Assembly: GCF_019710745.1 (NCBI RefSeq)
Contig: NZ_JAHKJW010000009.1
Location: 1 to 64,000 of the forward strand
Origin: Streptomyces beigongshangae
Lineage (GTDB): Bacteria; Actinomycetota; Actinomycetes; Streptomycetales; Streptomycetaceae
Reading direction: 5' to 3'
DNA: 64,000 nt
Positions 54,177 to 64,000 of the stretch are shown here, piece by piece. Made by a program: the position numbers and the translations under genes. Numbering within the stretch: the first letter of the stretch is position 1; every line of letters starts with the position of its first letter. Under the pieces are notes generated by a model that had not been told where the DNA came from, made no database searches, and saw only the letters and a program-made list of their open reading frames with translations.

Positions 54177-55459
54177 ACGATCCGCACGAGAACGCTCCGG
54201 AGGACGGGAACACTCCGGAGCGCACGTTCGCCGCCCTGCCGCCCGCACCCGGCCGCGGCTTCGCCCGGAGCTGGTGGGGGCAGGCATGGCTCAAGGCGCT
54301 GGAGGACGCCACGCTGGACTCGCGGCAGCTGCGGACGGGGCGGCGGCTCGCGCGCTCCGGAGCCGTGGGTGCCGTCTCGGTCCGGCCCGGTCGTGTCACC
54401 GCGGTCGTCCAGGACCTCGACCGCACCGCGTACCGCGCGGACGTCCTGCTGCAGGAGCTGTCCGGGGAGCAGTGGGACCGGTTGCTGGACATGACCGTCG
54501 AGCGGGCGGGGCACGTCGCGGCGCTGCTGGACCGTGAGATGCCGCCGCACCTGGTGGAGGACGCGGCGTCCGCCGGGGTCGGGCTTCTGCCCGGTCCGGG
54601 CGATCTGGAGGCGGAGTGCGGCTGCGACGCGTGGGACCACTGCGGCCACACCGCCGCGCTGTGCTACCAGATGGCGCGGCTGCTGGACCAGGATCCGTTC
54701 GTGCTGCTCCTCCTGCGCGGTCGCGGGGAGCGTGAGCTCCTCGACGAGTTGCAGAGGCGCAGCGTCCCCCGGACGGAGCCCGCCGCGGTACGGCAGGAGG
54801 TGTACGAGGGCGTGGACGCCGGCGAGGCGTACGCGGCGGCGGGCATCCTGCCGCCGCTGCCCGCGGCGCCTCCGGTGCCCGCGGAAGCGGGGGTGCCGCC
54901 CTCGCTGGACACGGAGACCGGTCCGGCGCCCGGGGTCGATCCGGCCGCGCTCGGTTTCCTGGCGGCACAGGCCGCCCGTGAGGCGCGCCGGCTGCTCGTC
55001 GACGCGCTCGGCGCGGGCCACGGGCAGCGCCCTGTGGAAATCGGTCTGTCGCCTGCTCAGGACGCCGTGCGGTTGGCGTCGGGCGGGCCCGGGGTGCCGG
55101 TGGCGGCCCGGCTCGCCGAAGGGGCGGGGCGCGACCGGGAAGGTCTGGTGCTCGCGGTCCGCGCCTGGGAGTGCGGGGGTGCGGCCGCACTGGACGTCCT
55201 CGACGGGGACCGGCCTGCGGACGCGGAAACGCTCGCACGCGCGCGTGCCGCTCTGGAGTCCGCCTGGGAGGAGGGCGAGCGGCCTGTCCTGCGCGCGTCC
55301 CGCACCCACTGGACCGTCGTCGGCGGGGAGGCGCAGCTCCGTTTGGGGCCGGACGGCCGCTGGTGGCCCTATCGCAAGGAACGGGGCCGCTGGGCCCCTG
55401 CCGGCCCGGCGTCCAAGGACCCGGCGGCGGCGCTGGCGCTGGCGGAGGGGCAGGAGTGA
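54173..55459 (+). CDS. SWIM zinc-finger protein, partner of SNF2 helicase
   Basis: A 428-residue protein. The SWIM motif CxCx(n)CxH appears as ECGCDAWDHCGH (about 146-157). Before it lies the conserved PGRGFARSWWGQAWLKALED and SGAVGAVSVRPGRVTAVVQ. After it, a variable Pro/Ala-rich stretch leads to a C-terminal region with THWTVVGGEAQLRLGPDGRW. SWIM proteins bind zinc and nucleic acid or protein, and this family is regularly encoded beside bacterial SNF2 ATPases. The ATG at 54173 overlaps the SNF2 stop. The role is inferred as a recognition partner. Confidence 0.88.
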   Translation: MNDPHENAPEDGNTPERTFAALPPAPGRGFARSWWGQAWLKALEDATLDSRQLRTGRRLARSGAVGAVSVRPGRVTAVVQDLDRTAYRADVLLQELSGEQWDRLLDMTVERAGHVAALLDREMPPHLVEDAASAGVGLLPGPGDLEAECGCDAWDHCGHTAALCYQMARLLDQDPFVLLLLRGRGERELLDELQRRSVPRTEPAAVRQEVYEGVDAGEAYAAAGILPPLPAAPPVPAEAGVPPSLDTETGPAPGVDPAALGFLAAQAAREARRLLVDALGAGHGQRPVEIGLSPAQDAVRLASGGPGVPVAARLAEGAGRDREGLVLAVRAWECGGAAALDVLDGDRPADAETLARARAALESAWEEGERPVLRASRTHWTVVGGEAQLRLGPDGRWWPYRKERGRWAPAGPASKDPAAALALAEGQE

Positions 55460-55807
55460 CACCCGGCAGGCGGGAGGGGGACAGGGCCGTGGAGCAGGGC
55501 TGACAGCCGCTCGGGACCGCCCGGCGGACCCGACGGCGGCGGTGGCAGCGGCAGCAGCGGTCCTCCCCCGGCGTACCCGTCACCGTCGTGAGGCGGCGTG
55601 CTGCCCGGCGGCCGGGGAGGCAAGGGCTGCGTGGCCATACCGCCAGGAGCCGCCAGGAGTCGCCAGGAGTCGCCTCGAACTGGTCGCGAACCGGTCGCGA
55701 AGTGGCCCTCGCACAGAACTCCATACGGACCCACGGCATGAGATCCACGGCATGAATCGCATGGTTCCGGATGCTTCCGCGCAAGGGCCCTTCTCCGCCC
55801 CGGTCGA
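55460..55807. other. Non-coding gap between the SWIM gene and xylA
   Basis: About 350 bp without a supported gene, between two convergent genes. It contains the 10-bp repeat listed separately and a second pair of related short words (TGGTCGCGAAC, CGGTCGCGAAG). No strong terminator hairpin is visible. Confidence 0.4.
55641..55670. repeat. Three tandem 10-bp units
   Basis: CGCCAGGAG followed by C or T, three times in a row. It lies in the gap between convergent genes. No function is evident. Confidence 0.7.
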
Positions 55808-56998
<1,191 letters not shown>

Positions 56999-57032
56999 CT
57001 ATTTCGTCATGGCGCTTTACAAATTAGTATGC
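56999..57032. promoter_or_regulatory. AT-rich control region between xylA and xylB
   Basis: In an otherwise GC-rich gap of about 190 bp, this stretch is AT-rich and contains ACTATTT and AAATTAGT, an imperfect inverted pair, plus TTTACA and TAGTAT. It is the likely operator/promoter zone for both divergent genes and the candidate site for the ROK repressor. Exact boxes are not certain. Confidence 0.4.
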
Positions 57033-57163
57033 GAAGGCATCCCTGGGAAGGGACAAGATGTTCCCGGGGAGGCGCAACGGGTGGATCCAGGGCTGTTCCG
57101 GCCCGGACGAAACCGCAGAACACCAGGTCAGATGCCGCGGAGCCGCGGAAGAGGGAGAGACCG

Positions 57164-58609
57164 ATGTCAGCAGTTCAGGGTCCGCTCGTCGTCGGCGTGG
57201 ACACCTCCACCCAGTCCACCAAGGCCCTGGTCGTGGACGTGGCCACCGGTACCGTGGTGGCGAGCGGCCAGGCGCCGCACACCGTGTCCTCCGGAGCGGG
57301 CCGCGAGAGCGATCCGCGGCAGTGGTGGGACGCGCTGCGGGAGGCCCTGCACCAGTGCGGGGCCCCGGCGCGCGAGGCCGCCGCGGTGTCCGTCGGCGGC
57401 CAGCAGCACGGACTCGTCACCCTCGACGTCCACGGCGCTCCGGTGCGCCCCGCGCTGCTCTGGAACGACGTACGGTCGGCGCCGCAGGCCCGTCGTCTCG
57501 TGGAGGAGCTGGGCGGCCCGAAGGCATGGGCCGAGCGCACCGGCAGTGTGCCGGGCCCGTCCTTCACGGTCACCAAATGGGCGTGGCTCGCCGAGCACGA
57601 GCCCGAGTCCGTCCGGGCCACCGCCGCCGTGCGGCTGCCCCACGACTACCTCACCGAGCTCCTCACGGGAGCGGGCACGACGGACCGCGGTGACGCCTCC
57701 GGTACGGGCTGGTGGACGTCGGGGACGGAGACGTACGACGAGGAGGTCCTCGGCCATGTGGGGCTCGACCCGGCCCTGCTGCCCCGGGTGGGCCGGCCCG
57801 GCGAGGTCGTCGGAACCGTGCGCGGCTCCGGCGACCTGCCGTTCGCCAAGGGCACACTGGTCGCGCCCGGCACCGGTGACAACGCCGCCGCCGCGCTGGG
57901 TCTCGGGCTGCGTCCGGGCACCGCGGTGCTCAGCCTCGGCACGTCCGGCACGGTGTACGCGGTGTCGACACGGCGGCCCGCCGACCCCACCGGCACCGTG
58001 GCGGGTTTCGCCGACGCGCGGGGCGACTGGCTGCCGCTGGCCTGCACCCTGAACTGCACTCTCGCGGTGGACCGTGTCGCCGCCCTCCTCGGTGTCGACC
58101 GTGAGGCAGTCGAACCCGGTACGGAGGTGACGCTGCTCCCCTACCTGGACGGTGAGCGCACCCCGAACCTGCCGCACGCCTCGGGCCTGCTGCACGGGCT
58201 GCGGCACGACACGACACCGGGACAACTGCTCCAGGCCGCGTACGACGGTGCCGTGCACTCGCTGCTCGGCGCCCTCGACCTGGTGCTCGACGAGGACGCG
58301 GACCGTTCGGCGCCGCTCCTGCTCATCGGCGGCGGTGCGCGGGGAACGGCCTGGCAGCAGACCGTACGGCGGCTGTCGGGACGGCCCGTCCAGGTACCGG
58401 AGGCCAGGGAGCTGGTCGCGCTCGGCGCCGCCGCGCAGGCCGCGGGCGTGCTGACCGGGGAGGACCCGGCGGCGGTGGCCCGGCGCTGGAACACGGCGCA
58501 CGGACCGGTACTGGAGGCCGGGGAACGGGACGAGGCGGCGCTCGCACGGATCGCCGGGGTAATCTCCGACGCGGCTCCGCTGCTGGAGCGGGAGGCCGAT
58601 CAGCGCTGA
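57164..58609 (+). CDS. xylB: Xylulokinase
   Basis: A 481-residue sugar kinase of the FGGY family that phosphorylates D-xylulose to xylulose 5-phosphate for the pentose phosphate pathway. Markers: VVGVDTSTQSTKALVVDV (ATP phosphate loop 1), SVGGQQHGLVTLD, LLWNDVRSAPQARRL, LPHDYLTELLTG, the catalytic Asp in GTGDNAAAALGLGL, SLGTSGTVYA and LLIGGGARGTAW. The ATG at 57164 has GAGGGAGAG just upstream. It is divergent from xylA and ends in a very strong terminator. Confidence 0.96.
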   Translation: MSAVQGPLVVGVDTSTQSTKALVVDVATGTVVASGQAPHTVSSGAGRESDPRQWWDALREALHQCGAPAREAAAVSVGGQQHGLVTLDVHGAPVRPALLWNDVRSAPQARRLVEELGGPKAWAERTGSVPGPSFTVTKWAWLAEHEPESVRATAAVRLPHDYLTELLTGAGTTDRGDASGTGWWTSGTETYDEEVLGHVGLDPALLPRVGRPGEVVGTVRGSGDLPFAKGTLVAPGTGDNAAAALGLGLRPGTAVLSLGTSGTVYAVSTRRPADPTGTVAGFADARGDWLPLACTLNCTLAVDRVAALLGVDREAVEPGTEVTLLPYLDGERTPNLPHASGLLHGLRHDTTPGQLLQAAYDGAVHSLLGALDLVLDEDADRSAPLLLIGGGARGTAWQQTVRRLSGRPVQVPEARELVALGAAAQAAGVLTGEDPAAVARRWNTAHGPVLEAGERDEAALARIAGVISDAAPLLEREADQR

Positions 58610-58614
58610 CGGCT

Positions 58615-58666
58615 TCGCGCTCTCCGGGCGGGACCGGTGCCCACCGGTCCCGCCCGGAGAGCGCGA
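58615..58666 (+). terminator. Strong hairpin terminator after xylB
   Basis: A perfect inverted repeat with 25-bp arms and a 2-base centre begins 6 bases after the xylB stop. It separates xylB from the downstream ROK gene, so that gene probably has its own promoter in the following 170 bp. Confidence 0.9.
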
Positions 58667-58838
58667 GCGCATCAAGGAGCGCCGACATCTCAAGGGGTGC
58701 GGGCACGTCGGGGAGCGCGGGCACGTCGGGCAGTGCGGGCACGTCGAGCAGCGGATGGCTGCCGGCGCCGACTGCCCGGGGCGCCGGCACGGACAGGACG
58801 GTCTTTCGGGGACCGGCCGGACGAGGACTGACTCAGGC

Positions 58839-60047
58839 ATGACCGCACCGCTTCACGAAGCACACCCCAGCAGCCCCGGCCGACGGCTGCCCGACACGCA
58901 GCAGGGCATGCGCCGCCGCAACCTCTCACGGGTGCTGCACACCGTGAACGCGGACGGACCGCTGTCCCGCGCGGCCGTCGCCTCCCGCATCGGGCTGACC
59001 CGGGCGGCCGTCTCGACCCTCGTGGACGAACTGATCCGCTCGGGACTCTTGGAGGAACTGGGCCCCGAGCGGCCGGGCCGGGTTGGACGGCCCGGTTCCG
59101 CGCTGGCCCTGAGCGGACGCGGCCCGGCGGGCATCGGCGCGGAGGTGGGTGTCGACCATCTCGCCGTGTGCGCGGTCGATCTGCGGGGCACGGTCCGCGC
59201 ACGGATCGTGCGAAACGGCACCAACCGCGGTCGCGCACCGGAACCCGTGCTGCGGGAACTGACCGGACTGGTACGGCAGATCGTCGCCGAGGCGGACGGG
59301 GAAGGGCTGTGGCCGGCAGGTCTGGCTGTCGCCGTACCGGGCCTGGTGGCGCGGGACGCCCGGACCGTGGTGCGTGCCCCCAACCTCGGCTGGCACGACA
59401 CGGACCTCGGCCCTCTGCTGCCGGACGGACTGCCGCTGACCGTCGACAACGAGGCGAACTTCGGCGGTCTGGCCGAGCTCTGGCTCAACGAGGAGGCGCC
59501 GCGCGACTTCCTGCACGTCTCCGCGGAGATCGGCATCGGCGGAGCCGTGGTGGTGGACGGGCGGCTGCTGCGCGGGACGCGGGGTTTCGCCGGTGAGTTG
59601 GGGCATGTGCCGGTACGGCCCGAGGGGCCCGCGTGCGGCTGTGGCGGACGCGGGTGCCTCGAGCAGTACGCGGGCGAGGAGGCCGTGCTGCGCGCGGCCG
59701 GTCTGGAACCCGGCGGGGACCGTGTCGGGCTGCTGGCCGAGCACGCGGCGGCGGGTGACGAGAACGTACGGCGGGCCCTGCGCGACGCCGGTGACGCGCT
59801 GGGCATCGCGCTGACGGGGGCCGTCAATCTGCTGGACCCGGAGGCCGTGGTGCTGGGCGGGGCACTGTCCGGGCTCGCGCCCTGGCTGCTGCCGTCGCTG
59901 GAACGGGAGCTGGCGCGCCGGACGGCGGGCCCCGCCTGCCCGGTGTCGGTTTCCTCGCTCGGTCCGCAGGGCCCGCTGCTGGGGGCCGCGCATTCCGTCG
60001 TGCGTGCCGTGCTCGACGACCCGGCGGCGGTGGGGGGCGGAGGGTAG
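58839..60047 (+). CDS. xylR: ROK-family transcriptional repressor (XylR-like)
   Basis: A 402-residue regulator. Residues about 24-90 form a winged helix (MRRRNLSRVLHTVNADGPLS and IGLTRAAVSTLVDELIRSG). The rest is the ROK sugar-binding fold: VDNEANFGGLAELWL, EIGIGGAVVVDGRLLRGTRG, the zinc motif CGCGGRGCLEQY and VLGGALSGLAPWLLPSL. ROK regulators beside xylA/xylB respond to xylose or glucose. The ATG at 58839 is used; GAGGA lies rather far upstream. The position after xylB supports control of both xyl genes through the AT-rich divergent region. Confidence 0.88.
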   Translation: MTAPLHEAHPSSPGRRLPDTQQGMRRRNLSRVLHTVNADGPLSRAAVASRIGLTRAAVSTLVDELIRSGLLEELGPERPGRVGRPGSALALSGRGPAGIGAEVGVDHLAVCAVDLRGTVRARIVRNGTNRGRAPEPVLRELTGLVRQIVAEADGEGLWPAGLAVAVPGLVARDARTVVRAPNLGWHDTDLGPLLPDGLPLTVDNEANFGGLAELWLNEEAPRDFLHVSAEIGIGGAVVVDGRLLRGTRGFAGELGHVPVRPEGPACGCGGRGCLEQYAGEEAVLRAAGLEPGGDRVGLLAEHAAAGDENVRRALRDAGDALGIALTGAVNLLDPEAVVLGGALSGLAPWLLPSLERELARRTAGPACPVSVSSLGPQGPLLGAAHSVVRAVLDDPAAVGGGG

Positions 60048-60302
60048 GGGCGAGCCCGGCCTCGCCGGTCCGGACTCGCCGACGGTGCCTCGGCATCAGC
60101 TCCGACGGTGCTTCGGCACCAACTCCGGTACTGCTGACGGCAACGGCACTCGGAATGCCGCAATGCCTCCCTTCGGGTGACCGGGTTGTCCACAATCGCG
60201 GTGCTGTCCACGGAACCGGGCCGGCTCCTCCTCCTCGACCGACGGGGCCCGTACCGTGATTCACGCGAGACACCGCCATCGGGTGAACGGAGCAGCGCAA
60301 GC

Positions 60303-61316
60303 ATGAGCGACCCTCGGATCCTGACCGTCCGACCCGAACCGGGCGAGTACGCGTGGACGTTCGGTGGTGCGGCGCCGGTGGCGCGCATCGCACCGGGTAC
60401 GGTTCTCGACCTCTACACGGAGGACTGCTTCGCCGGGCGGGTGCGCTCGGAGAAGGACCTGGTGTCCGAGGTGTGCGAGTTCCCGTTCCTCAACCCGCAG
60501 ACAGGGCCGTTCCACGTGGAGGGCGCGGAACCGGGTGACACCGTCGCGGTGCACTTCGTGTCGATCGAACCGGCTCGGGACCGGGCGGCGTCGACCACGG
60601 TCCCGCTGTTCGGGGCGCTGACCTCCACGCACGCCACGGCCACGCTGCAACCGCCGCTCCCGGAGACGGTGTGGATCTGGCAGCTCGACCGGGCGCGCCG
60701 CACCGCTCTGTTCAGCGCACGGGACAGCGACATCCGGATCGAGCTGCCCATGGATCCCATGCACGGCACCGTGGGAGTGGCGCCGGCCAATCTGGAGGTG
60801 CGCTCCGCCCTGGTGCCGGACGCGCACGGCGGGAACATGGACACGCCCGAGATGCGGACCGGCGTCACCTGCTACCTCGGGGTGAACGTCGAGGGCGCCC
60901 TGCTCAGTCTCGGTGACGGCCACGCACGGCAGGGTGAGGGCGAGACCTGCGGGGTCGCCGTGGAGTGCGCGATGAACACGATGGTGATCGTCGAGCTGCT
61001 CAAGGGGATCTCCACGCCGTGGCCGCGCATCGAGTCCGACACGCACATCATCTCGACCGGCTCGGCACGCCCCCTGGAGGACGCGTTCCGCATATCGCAG
61101 CTCGACCTGGTGCAATGGCTGGCGCGCGACTACGGGTTCAGCGAAATGGATGCCCACCAGTTCGCCACCCAGGCCGTCGAGTCGCCGCTGGCCAACGTCT
61201 GCGACACCAACTACACCTGCGTGGCCAAGATCCGTAAGGAGTGGCTGCCCGAGCGGGAGACGCATCGAGGGCTGCATGCCCGGATGCGCGAAGCGGCCGC
61301 GGCCCTGGGACGTTGA
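60303..61316 (+). CDS. Acetamidase/formamidase family protein
   Basis: A 337-residue hydrolase. Family signatures: FPFLNPQTGPFHVEGAEPGD, the PMDPMHGTVGVAPA block with metal-binding His, DAHGGNMDTPEM, and LGDGHARQGEGETCGVAVE. Members split short amides such as formamide or acetamide into ammonia and the acid. The frame is open from 60177, but the ATG at 60303 starts conserved sequence almost at once and follows GGAGCAGC. Monocistronic by position. Confidence 0.88.
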   Translation: MSDPRILTVRPEPGEYAWTFGGAAPVARIAPGTVLDLYTEDCFAGRVRSEKDLVSEVCEFPFLNPQTGPFHVEGAEPGDTVAVHFVSIEPARDRAASTTVPLFGALTSTHATATLQPPLPETVWIWQLDRARRTALFSARDSDIRIELPMDPMHGTVGVAPANLEVRSALVPDAHGGNMDTPEMRTGVTCYLGVNVEGALLSLGDGHARQGEGETCGVAVECAMNTMVIVELLKGISTPWPRIESDTHIISTGSARPLEDAFRISQLDLVQWLARDYGFSEMDAHQFATQAVESPLANVCDTNYTCVAKIRKEWLPERETHRGLHARMREAAAALGR

Positions 61317-61423
61317 GCCCTGTGCGCACGGTGTGACCAAAGGCGGGCGTCCACCCGAACCACCGACCACCGTCCCGTGCTCCCCGCCGCGTGCTCGTTG
61401 CCCGGCCGCCCACCACCCGCTTC

Positions 61424-61470
61424 CGCCGCCCGCCGCCCGCCGCCCGCCGCCCGCCGCCCGCCGCCCGCCG
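61424..61470. repeat. Heptanucleotide tandem repeat (CCGCCCG, about 6.5 copies)
   Basis: A pure run of the 7-bp unit CCGCCCG ends at 61470, directly followed by AT-rich AAATAAATGG and a T6 run, then the ribosome site and GTG start of the amidase gene 35 bp downstream. Such tracts gain and lose units by slipped-strand pairing, which here would change the spacing in the promoter or leader. Confidence 0.85.
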
Positions 61471-61504
61471 AAATAAATGGTCGCTGTTTTTTGAGAGGAA
61501 ACCC

Positions 61505-62116
61505 GTGGACCGAGCCAAGTTCCTGCCCACTTCCCTGCCGAGCAGGCGGCGCCTGCTCCAGAGCGCGGCCCTGGCCACGCTCTCCACCACGCTGCTCCCC
61601 ACCCCGCGGGCGGGCGCCGCACCGCGGGGCATCGACTATCCGCAGTCCGAGTGGGCCCCGGCGAACAGGTCCAACTACACGGTGGCCGACCGTCCCACGA
61701 GCCACCCCGTCGACTTCGTCGTCATCCATGTGACACAGGCGACCTACGCGGACACCCTCGCCATCTTCCAGAACCCGAAGAAGCAGGTGTCCGCGCACTA
61801 CGTGGTCCGGTCCTCCGACGGCCACATCGCACAGATGGTCAGGGAGCGTGACATCGCCTGGCACGCGGGCATCTGGGACTACAACACCCGCAGCATCGGA
61901 ATCGAGCACGAGGGCTGGGTGGACAAGCCCGCGTACTTCACCGACGCCCAGTACGAGGAGTCGGCGAAGCTGACCGCGGCGATCTGCGCCAAGTACGCGA
62001 TCCCCAAGGACCGTTCTCACATACTCGCGCACTACGAGGTGCCGGACAGCGACCACACCGATCCCGGTCCGCACTGGGACTGGACGCGCTACATCAGAAT
62101 GGTCGACTCCGCCTAG
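61505..62116 (+). CDS. Tat-exported N-acetylmuramoyl-L-alanine amidase (Amidase_2)
   Basis: A 203-residue cell-wall hydrolase that cleaves the bond between N-acetylmuramic acid and the stem peptide. The N-terminus has a twin-arginine signal (PSRRRLLQSAALATLSTTLL) with a cleavage site near APRGI. The amidase domain has zinc ligands in VVIHVTQATY (first His), IGIEHEGWV region, and ILAHYEVPDSDHTDPG (second His and the Asp/His pair). Length is normal. The GTG at 61505 has GAGAGGAAA upstream; frames further up run into the repeat. The short AT-rich leader after the repeat probably carries the promoter. Confidence 0.9.
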   Translation: MDRAKFLPTSLPSRRRLLQSAALATLSTTLLPTPRAGAAPRGIDYPQSEWAPANRSNYTVADRPTSHPVDFVVIHVTQATYADTLAIFQNPKKQVSAHYVVRSSDGHIAQMVRERDIAWHAGIWDYNTRSIGIEHEGWVDKPAYFTDAQYEESAKLTAAICAKYAIPKDRSHILAHYEVPDSDHTDPGPHWDWTRYIRMVDSA

Positions 62117-62266
62117 CCGACCGGCGCGGATGCCGCGCAGCCGACCGGCGCAAGGGAGGCGGCGGCGCTTGCCGGGCTGGCCGCGACGCTTGTCCGTGCC
62201 GGCCGCTGGAGTGACGATGTCACCAGCGGCCCCGCATCCAGTCCCAGCGCCCTCCGGGAGGCCGAG

Positions 62267-63559
62267 TTGACCGATCCATGGGTGGCCCTCGATCCGGGCA
62301 CCGATCCGGTGGAACGGGTGCGCGTGCTGCAGCGCGCGCACGAGACGTTCACCGAGGCGGGCACGGTACCGCGGCCGGTACGGTCCGTGGTCGCCGAATC
62401 CTGGCGGCGTTCAGCGCGGGCCGGGGTCGGGCCGGACGGCTCCGCGTCCGTGGAGCTCACCGACGGGGACCTCGGATCGTACCGGTCGGAACACCCGTTG
62501 GCCCCGCTCATGCCGCTGTTCCGGGAACTCATGGGCACGTTCGCGTCGGACGGCGAGCATCTGCTGGCCGTGTGCGACGCGCAGAGCAGACTCCTGTGGG
62601 TCGAGGGCCACCCCGGTACACGGCAGAAGGCGGACGGCATGAACTTCGTGCCGGGCGCACGGTGGGCGGAGTCCGTGATGGGCACGAACGCCCCGGGCAC
62701 GGCGGTCGCGCTCGACCGGCCGGTGCAGGTGTTCGCGGCGGAGCACTTCATACGCCGCGTCCAGCCGTGGACATGCGCAGCCGCTCCGGTGCACGACCCG
62801 CGTACGGGACGGCTGCTCGGCGCCGTCGACATCACCGGCGGGGACGGGCTCGCGCATCCGCACAGCCTGGGCTTCGTGCAGGCCGTGGCACGGGCCGCCG
62901 AGTCCCAGCTGGCCCTGCTCAGTCCGGTGCCGACCGCCACCGACGCCCTGCAGCTGACGGCTCTGGGCCGGGACGAGGCCCTGCTCGTGACCAGTGGCCG
63001 CACACTGCGTCTGAGCCGTAGGCACAGCGAGCTCCTGGTCCTGCTGTCCAGGCATCCGGACGGTCTCACGGGCGACGCGTTGCTGTGCGCGCTGTACGAG
63101 GACGAGTGGGTGACGCCGGTGACGTTGCGCGCCGAGCTGGCCCGCCTGCGGCGGCTGCTCGGGGCCGGGGTCCTGGCTTCACGGCCGTACCGGCTCACGG
63201 TCGCGGTCGAGTCCGATGTCGCGGTGGTGGAGCGCAGACTCGGCGCCGGTGCGGTCACGGCAGCCGTGGCGGCGTACGCCGGTCCGCTGCTGCCGGGTTC
63301 GCAGGCGCCGGCGGTGGTCCGGCTGCGCCGACGGCTCGCGGACGGACTGCGCGCGGCCCTCGTCTCCGGCCGCGACCCCGACCTGCTCGCGCACTGGGCC
63401 CATGCGTCATGGGGCGAGGAGGACCTCCAGGTGTGGCGGGCCCTGGCCGCCTCCCGCCCGACGGCACCGGTACGGGCGCGGCTCGCACAGTTGGAGGCCG
63501 AGCAGTCCGCGTTGCAGTCCACGTTGCAGTCCACGTTCCCCGGCCGGGCGCGGCGCTGA
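62267..63559 (+). CDS. GAF-domain transcriptional regulator (AcoR-like, without sigma-54 domain)
   Basis: A 430-residue protein. The N-terminal block WVALDPGTDPVERVRVLQRAHETFTEAG and VVAESWRRSARAGV is that of the AcoR group. A GAF sensory domain follows (about 75-220; EGHPGTRQKADGMNFVPGA, WAESVMGTNAPGTA, PVHDPRTGRLLGAVDITGG). The sigma-54 AAA+ domain of proteobacterial AcoR is absent, as expected in an organism without sigma-54. The C-terminal third has a winged-helix-like region (LSRRHSELLVLLSRHPDGLTG). The TTG at 62267 has GGGAGG 6 bases upstream. Its likely target is the downstream aldehyde dehydrogenase gene. Confidence 0.85.
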   Translation: MTDPWVALDPGTDPVERVRVLQRAHETFTEAGTVPRPVRSVVAESWRRSARAGVGPDGSASVELTDGDLGSYRSEHPLAPLMPLFRELMGTFASDGEHLLAVCDAQSRLLWVEGHPGTRQKADGMNFVPGARWAESVMGTNAPGTAVALDRPVQVFAAEHFIRRVQPWTCAAAPVHDPRTGRLLGAVDITGGDGLAHPHSLGFVQAVARAAESQLALLSPVPTATDALQLTALGRDEALLVTSGRTLRLSRRHSELLVLLSRHPDGLTGDALLCALYEDEWVTPVTLRAELARLRRLLGAGVLASRPYRLTVAVESDVAVVERRLGAGAVTAAVAAYAGPLLPGSQAPAVVRLRRRLADGLRAALVSGRDPDLLAHWAHASWGEEDLQVWRALAASRPTAPVRARLAQLEAEQSALQSTLQSTFPGRARR

Positions 63560-63662
63560 AGCCCTCCGCTCCGGCGCGCAACGTACCTGCAACCTCCTTG
63601 TCCCTACCGTCGTGGTGGGAGCCGCCCAACGGCGGGCGGCCCTTCCTCGGGAGGCAGAGCAC

Positions 63663-64000
63663 ATGACCCGTTACGCGGCGCCCGGCACCGAAGGCGCGAT
63701 CGTCTCCTACCGGTCGCGGTACGACCACTTCATCGGGGGCGAGTATGTGGAGCCCGCCCGTGGGCAGTACTTCGAGAACCCGAGCCCGGTGAACGGGCAG
63801 CCGTTCACGGAGGTGGCGCGCGGCACGGCCGAGGACGTGGAGCGCGCGCTCGACGCGGCACACGCCGCCGCTCCGGCCTGGGGCCGTACGTCGGTGACCG
63901 CGCGGGCCGACATCCTCCTCAAGGTCGCCGACCGGATGGAGGCGAACCTGGAGAAGCTCGCGGTCGCGGAGAGCTGGGAGAACGGCAAGCCCGTCCGGGA
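63663..64000 (+). CDS. NAD-dependent aldehyde dehydrogenase (3' part beyond the window)
   Basis: The first 112 residues are visible: YDHFIGGEYVEPARGQYFEN, then NGQPFTEVARGTAEDVERAL, APAWGRTSVTARADILLKVA and ESWENGKPVR, all typical of the aldehyde dehydrogenase N-terminus, close to acetaldehyde dehydrogenases of the ExaC/AcoD type. The ATG at 63663 has GGGAGG upstream. It lies about 100 bp after an AcoR-like regulator, a pairing common for alcohol and aldehyde oxidation genes. The active-site Cys lies outside the window. Confidence 0.88.
   Translation, partial: MTRYAAPGTEGAIVSYRSRYDHFIGGEYVEPARGQYFENPSPVNGQPFTEVARGTAEDVERALDAAHAAAPAWGRTSVTARADILLKVADRMEANLEKLAVAESWENGKPVR

Overview
The window is chromosomal DNA from a Streptomyces or close relative. 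It is very GC-rich with strong third-position GC bias, uses GTG and TTG starts freely, and carries typical actinobacterial families: a type VII secretion (ESX) locus, DUF6397, an orphan roadblock protein, a ROK xylose regulator and zinc-independent ribosomal protein L31. No tRNA, rRNA, CRISPR array or integrase was recognised.

Layout. (1) Bases 1-12400 hold part of a type VII secretion locus: eccD (cut by the window edge), eccC, a mycosin-like protein whose protease site looks dead, an EccA-like protein with a beta-helix plus two AAA+ ATPases, a T7SS-associated protein, and a membrane-anchored B-lectin with a 42-bp perfect palindrome in its leader. (2) Bases 12400-14600 hold an isochorismatase-fold hydrolase and a broken MarR-type gene facing it across a promoter with paired operator half-sites. 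(3) Bases 14889-28118 look like a genomic island at the 3' end of a yjbQ-family gene: the intact gene lies at the right end and a detached yjbQ 3' fragment at the left end, in the same orientation. (4) Bases 28118-54000 hold mostly ordinary chromosomal genes: a flavin monooxygenase, MltG, three ABC exporter subunits, a MarR regulator, a PNGase A-like protein, an L,D-transpeptidase, L31, a HelY-like helicase, TesB, DUF6397, roadblock, PPOX, methyltransferase, desaturase, and a SNF2/SWIM pair. (5) Bases 55800-61300 hold divergent xylA/xylB with a ROK repressor, then an acetamidase/formamidase. (6) Bases 61500-64000 hold a Tat-exported amidase behind a heptanucleotide repeat, a GAF regulator and the start of an aldehyde dehydrogenase gene.

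The island cargo is the most interesting part. Six genes on one strand (15987-27257) are packed with overlaps or gaps of at most about 35 bp: a TerY-like vWA protein, a TerY-P-type kinase with zinc ribbon, a UPF1/DNA2-like SF1 helicase, a winged-helix protein ending in a HEPN ribonuclease motif, a long coiled coil fused to a McrB-like AAA+ ATPase, and a DUF2357-like protein ending in zinc ribbons. I do not recognise this combination as a named system. It shares parts with TerY-P and McrBC-type systems but has no PP2C phosphatase, and I see no PD-(D/E)XK nuclease core. My inference is a regulated antiphage or conflict system with kinase/vWA signalling, nucleic-acid ATPases and a HEPN effector. 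Two in-frame TTA codons suggest bldA-dependent expression.

All positions and alignments were made by eye; no database search was run.
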